Origin: CAVZAB01 sp963773155
Lineage (GTDB): Bacteria; Pseudomonadota; Alphaproteobacteria; Rhizobiales; Beijerinckiaceae
Direction of reading: 5' to 3'
Assembly (NCBI GenBank): GCA_963773155.1
Contig: CAVZAB010000006.1
Location: 124,001-188,000, forward strand
DNA: 64,000 nucleotides
Shown: positions 18,335 to 26,964 of the stretch, piece after piece
Layout: every line of letters starts with the position of its first letter
How positions within the stretch are numbered: position 1 is the first letter of the stretch
The notes under the pieces: generated by a model
What the model was told of the DNA's origin: nothing
The model's database searches: none
What the model saw: the letters and a program-made list of their open reading frames with translations, nothing else
Translations under genes and position numbers: made by a program

Positions 18335-19189
18335 ATGCACCCCAACCCGCATGTCGAAATCGGTTCGGGACCGGGCCTGGTGACTTTCGGCAACGATCGG
18401 CCGTTTGCCCTGATTGCTGGCCCTTGTGCGCTTGAAAGCCGGGCGCATGCACTGGAGATGGCTGCGGCGCTTGCCGAGATGACCGCGGCGCTTGGAATCG
18501 GACTTGTCTATAAATCATCCTTCGACAAGGCAAACCGGACGTCGGCAACGAGCCGGCGCGGGCTTGGCATGGGTCCGGCGCTGGCGATTTTTGCCGAAAT
18601 CAAGGAACGGTTCGGCCTTGCCATTGTTACCGACATCCACGAGCGCGAGCAATGCCGGCCGGTGGCCGAAGTGGTCGACCTCTTGCAAATTCCGGCCTTT
18701 CTATGCCGGCAGACCGATCTTTTGATTGCCGCCGCGGAGACGGGACGGCCGATCAATGTGAAGAAGGGACAGTTTCTGGCCCCGTGGGACATGCGCAATG
18801 TCGTGGCCAAATTGACCGGTGCCGGCAATGGCAATGTGTTGGTGACAGAACGAGGCGTGAGTTTCGGCTATAATACGCTGGTGTCCGATATGCGGGCGCT
18901 GCCGATTTTCGCGGAGACGACCGGTGCGCCGGTCATTTTCGATGCCACCCATTCGGTGCAGCAGCCGGGCGGGCAGGGCACGGTGTCGGGCGGCGAGCGC
19001 CGTTTCGTGCCGGTGTTGGCAAGGGCGGCGGTCGCGGTCGGCGTTGCCGGTGTGTTCATCGAGACCCACGACCGGCCGGACGCGGCTTTTTCCGACGGGC
19101 CGAACATGGTTCCTCTCTCGCATATGCCTGAATTGCTGACGCAATTGCAGGGTTTCGATCGTTTAGCGAAGGCTCTTGCCAAAGTCTGA
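18335..19189 (+). CDS. kdsA: 3-deoxy-8-phosphooctulonate synthase
   Basis: KdsA (284 residues) condenses phosphoenolpyruvate and arabinose 5-phosphate to KDO 8-phosphate for lipopolysaccharide core synthesis. Visible segments are LIAGPCALES, YKSSFDKANRTS, VTDIHE, NVKKGQFLAPWDM, VTERGVSFGYN and the metal-site region FDATHSVQQPGG. The Cys in AGPC is the residue that distinguishes metal-dependent KdsA from the E. coli type, which has Asn there, so a metal-dependent enzyme is inferred. With lpxB it contributes to outer-membrane lipid synthesis. Confidence 0.96.
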   Translation: MHPNPHVEIGSGPGLVTFGNDRPFALIAGPCALESRAHALEMAAALAEMTAALGIGLVYKSSFDKANRTSATSRRGLGMGPALAIFAEIKERFGLAIVTDIHEREQCRPVAEVVDLLQIPAFLCRQTDLLIAAAETGRPINVKKGQFLAPWDMRNVVAKLTGAGNGNVLVTERGVSFGYNTLVSDMRALPIFAETTGAPVIFDATHSVQQPGGQGTVSGGERRFVPVLARAAVAVGVAGVFIETHDRPDAAFSDGPNMVPLSHMPELLTQLQGFDRLAKALAKV

Positions 19190-19337
19190 ACCGTAACGAC
19201 CCAATTCCAGGTGATTGGACTGCTTTCGATCGTGATGGCCTAGCCTGTGCGCTCGACTTGCGCTAGACCGATTGGCAGGTTTGCAGGCGTCATCCACGCG
19301 TCATTGCAGTATCACATGGCGCTAGTAAGCGGAAGCG

Positions 19338-20228
19338 ATGGACGATCTCTTATTCAGCTATGCTGATTTGTCGACACCGGCCGTCAAGCGCCAGGTCATC
19401 AGGCTGATCGAAAGGGCGACGGGGCAACCGAAGCTCAAACGGCTCTATGTCGAGAACCAGCGCAATCCCCGTCCCGGTGAAAGCTTCTGGCAGGCCGCCA
19501 TCCGCCGGCTCTCGATCGATGTGCGCTATGACGAAATCGCGCTTGCCGCCATGCCGGCCAAGGGTCCGCTGGTGGTGGTGGCCAATCATCCCTATGGCGT
19601 GCTTGATGGGCTCGTCATTGGCTGGCTCGTCGAAAAGATACGCAGCGATTTCCTGATCCTGACCCATTCGGTGCTGCTGCGCGCGCCGGAAGTCCGCGAT
19701 TTCATGCTGCCAGTCGATTTTTCGGAGACGAGGGAGGCGCGCCAGACTAATCTCAGTTCGCGAGCCCGTGCCCGCCGGCATCTCGAAAACGGCGGCTGTG
19801 TGGTCGTCTTCCCGGCCGGTGGTGTGTCGACCGCACCGGACAAGCTTGGTCGCAAGCCGGCGATTGACGCACCCTGGGGCTTGTTTACCGCCCAGCTCAT
19901 TCAGCGGAGCAAGGCGACGGTGATGCCGATCTGCTTCAGCGGCCAGAACAGTCGGCTGTTCCAGATTGCCAGCCACGTCAGTTTGACGTTGCGTCTTTCG
20001 CTGATCTTTCGCGAAGTCAAGAAGCGGATCGGCACCATTTTAAGGGTTGCGGTCGGCGAACCGATCCCCTTCGGCGAATTGGCCGCCTGCGGCGACCGGC
20101 AAGGAATTGTCGACGAATTGCGCCGGCGCACCTATGCTCTGGCCAAACAATTCTCGGCAGACGGCATGCTCCGGCGCCGGCCGCTGGCGCGCCGGCTAGG
20201 TCGCGACAAGGCATTGTCCCGCTATTAG
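19338..20228 (+). CDS. Lysophospholipid acyltransferase family protein
   Basis: A 296-residue PlsC-type acyltransferase. The catalytic His-Asp element is ANHPYGVLDG (about residues 80-90), and GGCVVVFPAGGVSTAP is the glycerol-phosphate binding block. The NHP-G-LDG spacing and length resemble the PlsC-like domains of COG3176-type or ornithine-lipid-related acyltransferases rather than PlsC itself. The acyl acceptor cannot be told from sequence. It ends 15 bases before the end of convergent queF and has a free-standing position after kdsA. Confidence 0.8.
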   Translation: MDDLLFSYADLSTPAVKRQVIRLIERATGQPKLKRLYVENQRNPRPGESFWQAAIRRLSIDVRYDEIALAAMPAKGPLVVVANHPYGVLDGLVIGWLVEKIRSDFLILTHSVLLRAPEVRDFMLPVDFSETREARQTNLSSRARARRHLENGGCVVVFPAGGVSTAPDKLGRKPAIDAPWGLFTAQLIQRSKATVMPICFSGQNSRLFQIASHVSLTLRLSLIFREVKKRIGTILRVAVGEPIPFGELAACGDRQGIVDELRRRTYALAKQFSADGMLRRRPLARRLGRDKALSRY

Positions 20229-20243
20229 GCCGGTCGACCGCGC

Positions 20244-20705
20244 TCAACCGCGGCCGCGATAGGGGGCTACCCCCTGGTCGGGCAGCCAAATTTGGCGCGG
20301 TGGCAAGCCAGTCTGCCAGAAAATATCGATCGGAATGCCGCCGCGCGGATACCAATAGCCTCCGATCCGCAGCCATTTCGGCTTCAGAAGACGGACAAGA
20401 TCGAGGCCGATCCGGATCGTACAATCCTCGTGGAAGGCACCATGATTGCGGAACGAGCCGAGATAGAGCTTCAGCGATTTCGACTCGACTAGCCAGGCGC
20501 CGGGAACGTAGTCGATGACGAGATGGGCAAAGTCGGGCTGGCCGGTGACCGGGCACAGCGAGGTAAATTCCGGCACGGCTAGCCTGGTGACATAGGCGGT
20601 CCCGCGATGCGGGTTCGCCACCCGTTCGAGCCGCGCCTCCTCGGGCGCCGATGGCAGCGGCACCGGCCGGCCGAGTTGCGGGGATTTGTTCTGGCGCGCA
20701 GGCAT
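20244..20705 (-). CDS. queF: NADPH-dependent 7-cyano-7-deazaguanine reductase
   Basis: Unimodular QueF (153 residues) reduces preQ0 to preQ1 in queuosine synthesis, the only known enzymatic nitrile reduction. The catalytic Cys is in FTSLCPVTGQPDFAH, the Asp of the active pair follows in QPDF, and the QueF motif ESKSLKLYLGSFRNHG and FHEDC are intact. It is convergent with the acyltransferase and divergent from eno. No other queuosine genes are in the window. Confidence 0.95.
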   Translation of the reverse strand: MPARQNKSPQLGRPVPLPSAPEEARLERVANPHRGTAYVTRLAVPEFTSLCPVTGQPDFAHLVIDYVPGAWLVESKSLKLYLGSFRNHGAFHEDCTIRIGLDLVRLLKPKWLRIGGYWYPRGGIPIDIFWQTGLPPRQIWLPDQGVAPYRGRG

Positions 20706-20829
20706 GGTTATGGTTCCCGGGTAGCCGGCTGCTTAGCCGGCCAGTCGTCAAACCGCAATGGCCAAGCTTTGACAACCAGGCGGCGCATCGTAGAAAGAAG
20801 GCTCTGCCGAAACTGATGAGGCCAAGCCC

Positions 20830-22116
20830 ATGACGGCGATTGTTGATATTGTTGCCCGAGAGATTTTGGACAGCCGCGGCAATCCGACGGTTGAAGTCGA
20901 CGTCATTCTCGAGGACGGTTCGATGGGCCGCGCCGCGGTTCCCTCCGGCGCCTCGACCGGCGCCCACGAGGCCGTGGAATTGCGCGATGGCGACAAGGCG
21001 CGGTTTGCCGGCAAGGGCGTGCTGCGGGCGGTGGAGAGCGTCAACCGCGATTTGTTTGAGGCTTTGAGCGGCCTCGAGGTCGAGGATCAGGTCAAGATCG
21101 ACGAGACCATGATTGCGCTTGACGGGACAGCCAATAAGGCAAGGCTCGGCGCCAATGCCATTCTCGGCGTGTCGCTCGCGGCGGCCAAAGCGGGTGCCGA
21201 GGCGAGTGGCCTGCCGCTTTACCGTTATATCGGCGGTGTCTCAGCCCAAGTCCTCCCAGTGCCGATGATGAATATTCTCAATGGCGGTGTTCATGCCGAC
21301 AATCCCATCGATTTCCAGGAATTCATGATCCTGCCGGTCGGGGCGACTTCGCTGCGCGAGGCGGTGCGCTGGGGTGCAGAAATCTTCCATCATTTGAAGG
21401 GCTCCCTCAAGAAGGCTGGCCACAATACCAATGTCGGCGACGAGGGTGGCTTTGCCCCCAATCTTCCTTCGGCCGAGGCCGCCCTCGACTTCTGCCTCGC
21501 CGCCGTCACAGCTGCCGGCTTCAAGCCTGGCAACGATATTTTGATCGGGCTCGACTGTGCGGCGACCGAATTCTTTCGCGACGGCGCCTATCTCTATGCC
21601 GGCGAAAAGGTTCGCCGCAACGTCGGCGAGCAGGTCGCCTATCTCGAGAAACTGGTCAAAGCCTACCCGATTGCCTCAATCGAGGACGGCATGGCCGAAG
21701 ACGATTGGGAGGGTTGGCAGCAATTGAGCCAAGCGATCGGCGGGCGCTGCCAGCTGGTCGGCGACGATCTTTTCGTGACCAATGTGTTGCGCCTCGAGAG
21801 GGGCATAGCGCAGGGCATCGCCAATTCGATCCTGATCAAGGTCAACCAGATCGGTTCGCTGACCGAAACTCTGGCGGCCGTCGACATGGCGCAGCGCGCC
21901 GCCTATACCGCCGTTATCTCGCACCGCTCGGGCGAAACCGAGGATGCGACGATCGCCGATCTTGCGGTCGCCACGAACTGCGGCCAGATCAAGACTGGCT
22001 CGCTCGCTCGCTCCGACCGGCTCGCCAAATACAATCAATTGATCCGTATCGAGGAGGAACTCGGTCCGCAGGCGCGGTATGCCGGCCTAGGAGCGCTTGC
22101 CGGGCGCCGCCCGTAG
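20830..22116 (+). CDS. eno: Enolase
   Basis: Enolase (428 residues) dehydrates 2-phosphoglycerate to phosphoenolpyruvate in glycolysis. It begins MTAIVDIVAREILDSRGNPT, contains PSGASTGAHEAVELRDGD, VGDEGGFAPN, the metal-binding Asp/Glu positions in IGLDCAATEF and SIEDGMAEDDW, the LVGDDLFVTN segment and the signature IKVNQIGSLTET, followed by SHRSGETED. It precedes ftsB and the pyruvate dehydrogenase genes, a typical alphaproteobacterial order. Confidence 0.97.
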   Translation: MTAIVDIVAREILDSRGNPTVEVDVILEDGSMGRAAVPSGASTGAHEAVELRDGDKARFAGKGVLRAVESVNRDLFEALSGLEVEDQVKIDETMIALDGTANKARLGANAILGVSLAAAKAGAEASGLPLYRYIGGVSAQVLPVPMMNILNGGVHADNPIDFQEFMILPVGATSLREAVRWGAEIFHHLKGSLKKAGHNTNVGDEGGFAPNLPSAEAALDFCLAAVTAAGFKPGNDILIGLDCAATEFFRDGAYLYAGEKVRRNVGEQVAYLEKLVKAYPIASIEDGMAEDDWEGWQQLSQAIGGRCQLVGDDLFVTNVLRLERGIAQGIANSILIKVNQIGSLTETLAAVDMAQRAAYTAVISHRSGETEDATIADLAVATNCGQIKTGSLARSDRLAKYNQLIRIEEELGPQARYAGLGALAGRRP

Positions 22117-22443
22117 CCTGCATTACCAGAGCGAGAGCGTCGGCCTGGGCCTCGGCTGTGCCTCGATCTCCGGGAGCCAGGCTTCGTCGAAGAATCCCGC
22201 ATTCGCCCGCCATTCCGGCAGCCCGACGCTGAACAAATATGTTGGACCAGGTCAATTGCGCTCTCCGAACGCGGGCTCGGTGGCAGGTTACCGCTGCGGC
22301 TAACCGGGATTGTCCAGCGTGGCGCGGCCGACGAATCCTTGTCTCTCAGCGATGGTTGGCCGGCGCGCCCGACTGGCAGGCGACGCGCAAGGGATGCTGA
22401 CATTTAAGCCTTTGCTAACCGTCCGCACGCCACTCTTCCCGGC
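22117..22443. other. Intergenic region between eno and ftsB, no gene recognised
   Basis: These 327 bases are open in short frames on both strands but nothing resembles a known protein, and I see no ribosome site tied to them. No terminator with a T-run follows eno. Codon-like GC bias continues through the region, so a degraded small gene cannot be excluded. Confidence 0.4.
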
Positions 22444-22779
22444 ATGGTCATCAGGCTTCGATACCGAGCGGTCCTCGTCCCCCTGGCGCTCTACCTACTA
22501 TCGGGCGCGCTGGTCGGCTATTTTGTTTGGCATGCAGTCAATGGCGAGCGCGGCCTCAAGGCAAAGGTCGAATACAAACGCCAGATTTTCGGCCTGGTCC
22601 AGGAATTGGCGGCTCTGAAGGCCGAGCGTGCTCATTGGGAACAACGCGTCGCCTTGATGCGCCCCGACGGCCTCGACAAGGACTTGCTCGAAGAAGAGGC
22701 ACTGGTCCAGCTCGATCGGGTCGATCGGCGCGACATAATGATTTTCTTGAAACCGCCGGAACACCTGACCGCAAAATGA
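22444..22779 (+). CDS. ftsB: Septum formation initiator FtsB/DivIC family
   Basis: A 111-residue bitopic cell-division protein. Residues about 8-28 form a membrane segment, followed by a coiled coil (KAKVEYKRQIFGLVQELAAL) and the conserved C-terminal region RPDGLDKDLLEEEALVQLD. FtsB links early and late divisome proteins with FtsL and FtsQ. Its location between eno and pdhA matches other alphaproteobacteria and supports the assignment, since the sequence itself is short and poorly conserved. Confidence 0.88.
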   Translation: MVIRLRYRAVLVPLALYLLSGALVGYFVWHAVNGERGLKAKVEYKRQIFGLVQELAALKAERAHWEQRVALMRPDGLDKDLLEEEALVQLDRVDRRDIMIFLKPPEHLTAK

Positions 22780-22991
22780 GCCGCTCGCGGCTATTGCCGC
22801 GCCGGTTCGACCGGTCAGGCGGGAAATTGTGCATAACCATAATTCAGCTAATCAAAAAAACGGCATTAACATCAATCGGATAATACCCCTGAGCGGGAAG
22901 GGTGCGGGTCTCGACTTTTCAATTTCGCCTGGGCTATTCTTGGCCGACGTGTTGGCGCAGCTTTGCTGCCACCGGCATCCCAGGAGTTCCC

Positions 22992-24029
22992 ATGGCCGTT
23001 GCCGCCGCTTCCCAAAAAGGCTCCAGGACTGGCACCAAAAACGGCGGCCGCCTAGAGACCGCGAGCCTCGAATTCACAACCGAAGAGGAATTGCACGCCT
23101 ACCGGCAGATGCTTTTGATCCGCCGGTTCGAGGAAAAAGCCGGCCAAATGTATGGCATGGGACTAATCGGCGGCTTTTGTCATCTCTACATCGGTCAGGA
23201 AGCGGTCGTAGTCGGCGTGGAAATGGCATCGGGCGACGGCGATTCGGTGATCACCGGCTATCGCGATCACGGTCACATGCTTGCCTGCGGGATGGACCCG
23301 AAGGGCGTCATGGCCGAGTTGACCGGCCGTCGCGGCGGCTTGTCGAAGGGTAAGGGCGGCTCGATGCATATGTTCTCCAAAGAGCGCCATTTCTTCGGCG
23401 GCCACGGCATCGTCGCCGCGCAAGTCCCACTCGGCACTGGGCTCGCCTTTGCGCACAATTATCGGGCCAATGGCCGGGTTTCGCTGACCTATTTTGGCGA
23501 CGGGGCAGCCAATCAGGGCCAGGTCTACGAAAGCTTCAACATGGCCCACCTGTGGAAGCTGCCGGTCGTCTATATCATCGAGAACAACCGCTATGCGATG
23601 GGGACCGCGGTGGCGCGGGCCTCGGCGCAGACCGATTTCTCAAAGCGGGGTCTGTCCTTCAACATCCCCGGCGAGCAGGTCGACGGCATGGATGTTCGCG
23701 CGGTTCGCGCCGGCGCCAGCCGGGCGATCAATTGGTGCCGCGAGGGCAAGGGGCCGTTCATCCTCGAAATGCAGACCTATCGCTACCGCGGCCATTCGAT
23801 GTCCGATCCGGCCAAGTACAGGTCGAAGGAAGAAGTGCAGAAGATGCGGGAGGAGCACGACCCGATCGAGCAAGTTCGCGCCCGGCTGCTGAAAGCCAAG
23901 CTGGCGAGCGAAGACGATCTCAAGGCTATGGACGCCAAGGTTCGTGCGACCATCGCCGAAGCTGCCGAATTTGCCTCGCACGATCCCGAACCGGATCCCG
24001 CCGAACTTTGGACCGATATAGTCGTTTGA
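22992..24029 (+). CDS. pdhA: Pyruvate dehydrogenase E1 component, alpha subunit
   Basis: E1-alpha (345 residues) binds thiamine diphosphate and decarboxylates pyruvate. The TPP motif is GDGAANQGQVYESFNMA ... IIENN, and the phosphorylation-loop-like region YRGHSMSDPAKYR is present. The order of parts (FCHLYIGQEAVVVG, then GGSMHMF and FFGGHGIVAAQ) is standard for the heterotetrameric type. The ATG at 22992 follows AGGAG at 22982-22986; an open stretch before it is not conserved. It is the first gene of the pdhA-pdhB-pdhC-lpd set. Confidence 0.96.
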   Translation: MAVAAASQKGSRTGTKNGGRLETASLEFTTEEELHAYRQMLLIRRFEEKAGQMYGMGLIGGFCHLYIGQEAVVVGVEMASGDGDSVITGYRDHGHMLACGMDPKGVMAELTGRRGGLSKGKGGSMHMFSKERHFFGGHGIVAAQVPLGTGLAFAHNYRANGRVSLTYFGDGAANQGQVYESFNMAHLWKLPVVYIIENNRYAMGTAVARASAQTDFSKRGLSFNIPGEQVDGMDVRAVRAGASRAINWCREGKGPFILEMQTYRYRGHSMSDPAKYRSKEEVQKMREEHDPIEQVRARLLKAKLASEDDLKAMDAKVRATIAEAAEFASHDPEPDPAELWTDIVV

Positions 24030-24044
24030 TTGAAGGGGCGGGAT

Positions 24045-25430
24045 ATGGCGACCCAGGTGTTGATGCCGGCACTTTCGCCCACGATGGAGCAAGGCAAGCT
24101 GGCGAAATGGCTGAAGAAGGTTGGTGACCCCATCCGCTCCGGTGACATTCTGGCGGAAATCGAGACTGACAAGGCCACGATGGAAGTCGAGGCGGTGGAT
24201 GAAGGTGTGCTGAGCGCGATTCTGGTCGCCGACGGGACCGAGAATGTCGCAGTCAATACGCCGATCGCGGTGATTGCGGCTGACGGCGAGACGATAGCAA
24301 GCCCACCGGCAACGCCAATAAAGGCTGGCCCGGCCGCGAGCGCCGCGCCGCCGGTCATCGAAAGTGCCAACCCACCACCAAAGCCACACCTGCACGGCAA
24401 ATCGATACCGGAGCCGGCGGGCCTTGAGATGCCGCCGGGCACGGCGATGGTGACGATGACCGTCCGCGAGGCGCTGCGCGATGCGATGGCCGAAGAGATG
24501 CGGCGCGACCCCGACGTCTTCGTAATGGGCGAGGAAGTGGCCGAGTATCAGGGCGCCTACAAGGTGACCCAAGGGCTTTTGCAGGAATTCGGGGCTCGCC
24601 GCGTCATCGACACGCCAATCACCGAATATGGCTTTGCCGGCATCGGCGTCGGTGCGGCAATGACCGGACTGCGGCCGATCGTCGAATTCATGACCTTCAA
24701 TTTTGCGATGCAGGCGATTGATCACATCATCAATTCCGCCGCCAAAACACTCTACATGTCGGGCGGCCAGATGGGTTGTCCGATCGTCTTTCGTGGCCCT
24801 AACGGCGCGGCCGCCCGTGTCGCGGCGCAGCACTCTCAGGATTATACCGCCTGGTACTCGCAGATTCCGGGGCTCAAGGTCATCGCGCCCTACACAGCGG
24901 CTGATTTCAAGGGCCTTCTGAAGAGTGCGATCCGCGATCCCAATCCCGTCGTCTTTTTGGAAAACGAGATTCTTTACGGGCAGTCTTTCGAGGTGCCGCG
25001 CCTCGACGAGTTCCTGGTGCCAATCGGCCGCGCCCGGATCGCCCGCTCCGGCACCGACGTCACTTTCGTTTCCTGGTCGATCGGCATGTCCTATGCGCTG
25101 AAGGCGGCAACCGAATTGGAGCGCGAGGGCATTAGCGTTGAGGTAATCGACCTGAGGACGGTTCGTCCGATGGACGATGCCGCCATCGTCACCAGCGTGA
25201 AGAAGACCGGCCGCTGCCTGACGATCGAGGAGGGCTGGCCGCAATCGGGCGTCGGCGCCGAGATCGCGGCCCGGATCATGGAACAAGCATTCGATTATCT
25301 CGACGCGCCTGTCATCCGGATTACCGGCAAGGACGTGCCGATGCCCTATGCTGCCAATCTCGAAAAACTGGCGTTGCCCAATGTGAACGAGGTTATCCAG
25401 GCGGCCAAATCCGTCCTCTATCGCGGCTGA
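24045..25430 (+). CDS. pdhB: Pyruvate dehydrogenase E1 component, beta subunit with N-terminal lipoyl domain
   Basis: E1-beta of 461 residues. Residues 1-80 are a biotinyl/lipoyl domain with the lipoylated Lys in EIETDKATMEVEAVDEG. A Pro/Ala-rich linker follows, and the E1-beta transketolase domain begins near MTVREALRDAMAEEM, with GEEVAEYQGAYKVT and a C-terminal transketolase domain. A lipoyl domain on E1-beta is a known peculiarity of alphaproteobacterial complexes. The ATG at 24045 follows AAGGGGCGG and lies 15 bases after the pdhA stop. Confidence 0.96.
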   Translation: MATQVLMPALSPTMEQGKLAKWLKKVGDPIRSGDILAEIETDKATMEVEAVDEGVLSAILVADGTENVAVNTPIAVIAADGETIASPPATPIKAGPAASAAPPVIESANPPPKPHLHGKSIPEPAGLEMPPGTAMVTMTVREALRDAMAEEMRRDPDVFVMGEEVAEYQGAYKVTQGLLQEFGARRVIDTPITEYGFAGIGVGAAMTGLRPIVEFMTFNFAMQAIDHIINSAAKTLYMSGGQMGCPIVFRGPNGAAARVAAQHSQDYTAWYSQIPGLKVIAPYTAADFKGLLKSAIRDPNPVVFLENEILYGQSFEVPRLDEFLVPIGRARIARSGTDVTFVSWSIGMSYALKAATELEREGISVEVIDLRTVRPMDDAAIVTSVKKTGRCLTIEEGWPQSGVGAEIAARIMEQAFDYLDAPVIRITGKDVPMPYAANLEKLALPNVNEVIQAAKSVLYRG

Positions 25431-25526
25431 GGTGATGCGCGCACCAAAGGCCGAACCCGTCTCCTGCCAGCGCCGAAGCAACGGGCATTTGCCGTCATCC
25501 TGCGCCGACCAACAGAGAGTTTGGCC

Positions 25527-26861
25527 ATGCCGATCAACATTCTGATGCCGGCTCTGTCGCCGACGATGGAAAAGGGCAATCTCGCCAAATGGCTGAAGCG
25601 TGAGGGCGATCCGATCAAGACCGGCGACATATTGGCGGAGATCGAGACCGACAAGGCGACGATGGACGTTGAAGCGGTCGACGATGGCGTGTTGGCCAAG
25701 ATCGTTGTGCCGGACGGGACGGCCGATGTCGCCGTCAATCAGCTAATCGGAATTATTGCGGTCGAGGGCGAAGACGCCACAGCAATGGCGATCGGGGCTT
25801 TGCCCGGCAGAGTCGAGGCGCCGACCGCTGCGCCGGTGCCGCCGGCCGCCGCTGCGCCGGCGCCTGCCGTTCCGGCGCCGGACACAAAAATGCCGGCCGA
25901 GGCGGCCGCCGCCTCGCTGGTCGCAACCCGAATCTTCGCCTCGCCGCTCGCCCGCAGACTCGCCAAGGCGGCTGGCCTCGATCTTGCCAGATTGATTGGC
26001 AGCGGGCCACATGGCCGAATTATCGAACGCGACATTAAGAAGGCATCGGGCGCGCCGGGCATGCCGCCACCAGTGCCGCCCGCAGCGCCGCCGCCCGCGC
26101 CCGCGCCGCCGCCGTCCGGCAGCGCCGATTTGGCGATCCGCAAGCTGTTCGATCCCGGCAGCTTCAGCGAGGTTGCGCACGACGGCATGCGCAAAATCAT
26201 CGCCCGCCGGTTGGTCGAGGCGAAGACGACTATCCCGCATTTCTACCTGTCGGTTGATTGCGAACTCGACCGGCTGCTGGCCGCGCGCGAGGCGATCAAC
26301 GCGGCGGCACCAAAAGGGGCCGACGGCAAGCCTGCCTACAAGATTTCGGTCAATGATTTTGTCATCAAGGCGCTGGCGGCGGCGCTAATCCGGGTCCCGG
26401 ATGCCAATGTGACCTGGACCGAAACGGCAATGCTCAGGCACAAACACGCCGATGTCGGCGTTGCCGTCTCGATTCCTGGCGGCCTGATCACGCCGGTGAT
26501 CCGCAGGGCGGAGACCAAGCCGCTCGGCGCAATCTCGGCCGAGATGAAGGACCTTGCGGCGCGGGCGAAAGCGCGCAAATTAATGCCGGAGGAATATCAG
26601 GGGGGCTCCAGTGCGGTGTCGAACCTCGGCATGTTCGGCGTGCGCAACTTCGCCGCTGTCATCAATCCGCCGCACGCGACAATTCTGGCGGTCGGGGCCG
26701 GCGAGCCGCGGTTCATCGTCAAAAACGGCGCTGGTGTCGTCGCGACCATGATGAGCGTCACCCTGTCGACCGATCATCGCGCCGTCGACGGCGCGCTCGG
26801 CGCACAATTGCTGCAGGCCTTCAAAACTTACATTGAAGATCCCGTCACCATGCTGGTTTAA
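25527..26861 (+). CDS. pdhC: Pyruvate dehydrogenase E2, dihydrolipoamide acetyltransferase
   Basis: E2 core protein (444 residues) transferring the acetyl group to CoA. Domain order: one lipoyl domain (Lys in EIETDKATMDVEAVDDG), an Ala/Pro linker, a peripheral subunit-binding domain (ASPLARRLAKAAGLDLARL ... GPHGRIIERDI), a second linker, and the catalytic domain ending with the active-site STDHRAVDG. Its N-terminus is closely similar to that of PdhB, suggesting duplication of the lipoyl module. The stop codon lies inside the first unit of a 16-base tandem repeat array. Confidence 0.96.
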   Translation: MPINILMPALSPTMEKGNLAKWLKREGDPIKTGDILAEIETDKATMDVEAVDDGVLAKIVVPDGTADVAVNQLIGIIAVEGEDATAMAIGALPGRVEAPTAAPVPPAAAAPAPAVPAPDTKMPAEAAAASLVATRIFASPLARRLAKAAGLDLARLIGSGPHGRIIERDIKKASGAPGMPPPVPPAAPPPAPAPPPSGSADLAIRKLFDPGSFSEVAHDGMRKIIARRLVEAKTTIPHFYLSVDCELDRLLAAREAINAAAPKGADGKPAYKISVNDFVIKALAAALIRVPDANVTWTETAMLRHKHADVGVAVSIPGGLITPVIRRAETKPLGAISAEMKDLAARAKARKLMPEEYQGGSSAVSNLGMFGVRNFAAVINPPHATILAVGAGEPRFIVKNGAGVVATMMSVTLSTDHRAVDGALGAQLLQAFKTYIEDPVTMLV

Positions 26862-26944
26862 TTCTCGGCTGGTTCAATTCTCGGCTGGTTTACAGTCTGG
26901 CTTAATTCCCGGTTGGTTTGGTTCTTGGCTGGCTTAGCTCTTGG
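26853..26944. repeat. Six-unit degenerate 16-bp tandem repeat between pdhC and lpd
   Basis: Six consecutive units of about CTGGTTTAATTCTCGG occur at 26853-26868, 26869-26884, 26885-26896 (12 bases), 26897-26912, 26913-26928 and 26929-26944. Units 1 and 2 differ by one base; later units diverge. The array begins in the last codons of pdhC, contains its stop codon, and ends just before the lpd ribosome site. It is AT-richer than its surroundings. No obvious hairpin forms within a unit, so this is a direct repeat rather than a REP-type element. Confidence 0.85.
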
Positions 26945-26964
26945 CCCAAGGCGGAGTGCGTATC

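Noticed and set aside
19190..19337. A tRNA or small RNA in the gap after kdsA
   Set aside because: No cloverleaf, T-loop consensus or terminator is visible in the 148 bases.
23640..25481. Long open frame (613 codons) on the minus strand across pdhA and pdhB
   Set aside because: It is antisense to the complete E1-alpha and E1-beta genes and contains no recognisable domain.
26853..26944. A CRISPR array
   Set aside because: Units are directly abutting 16-mers with no spacers and no cas genes nearby.
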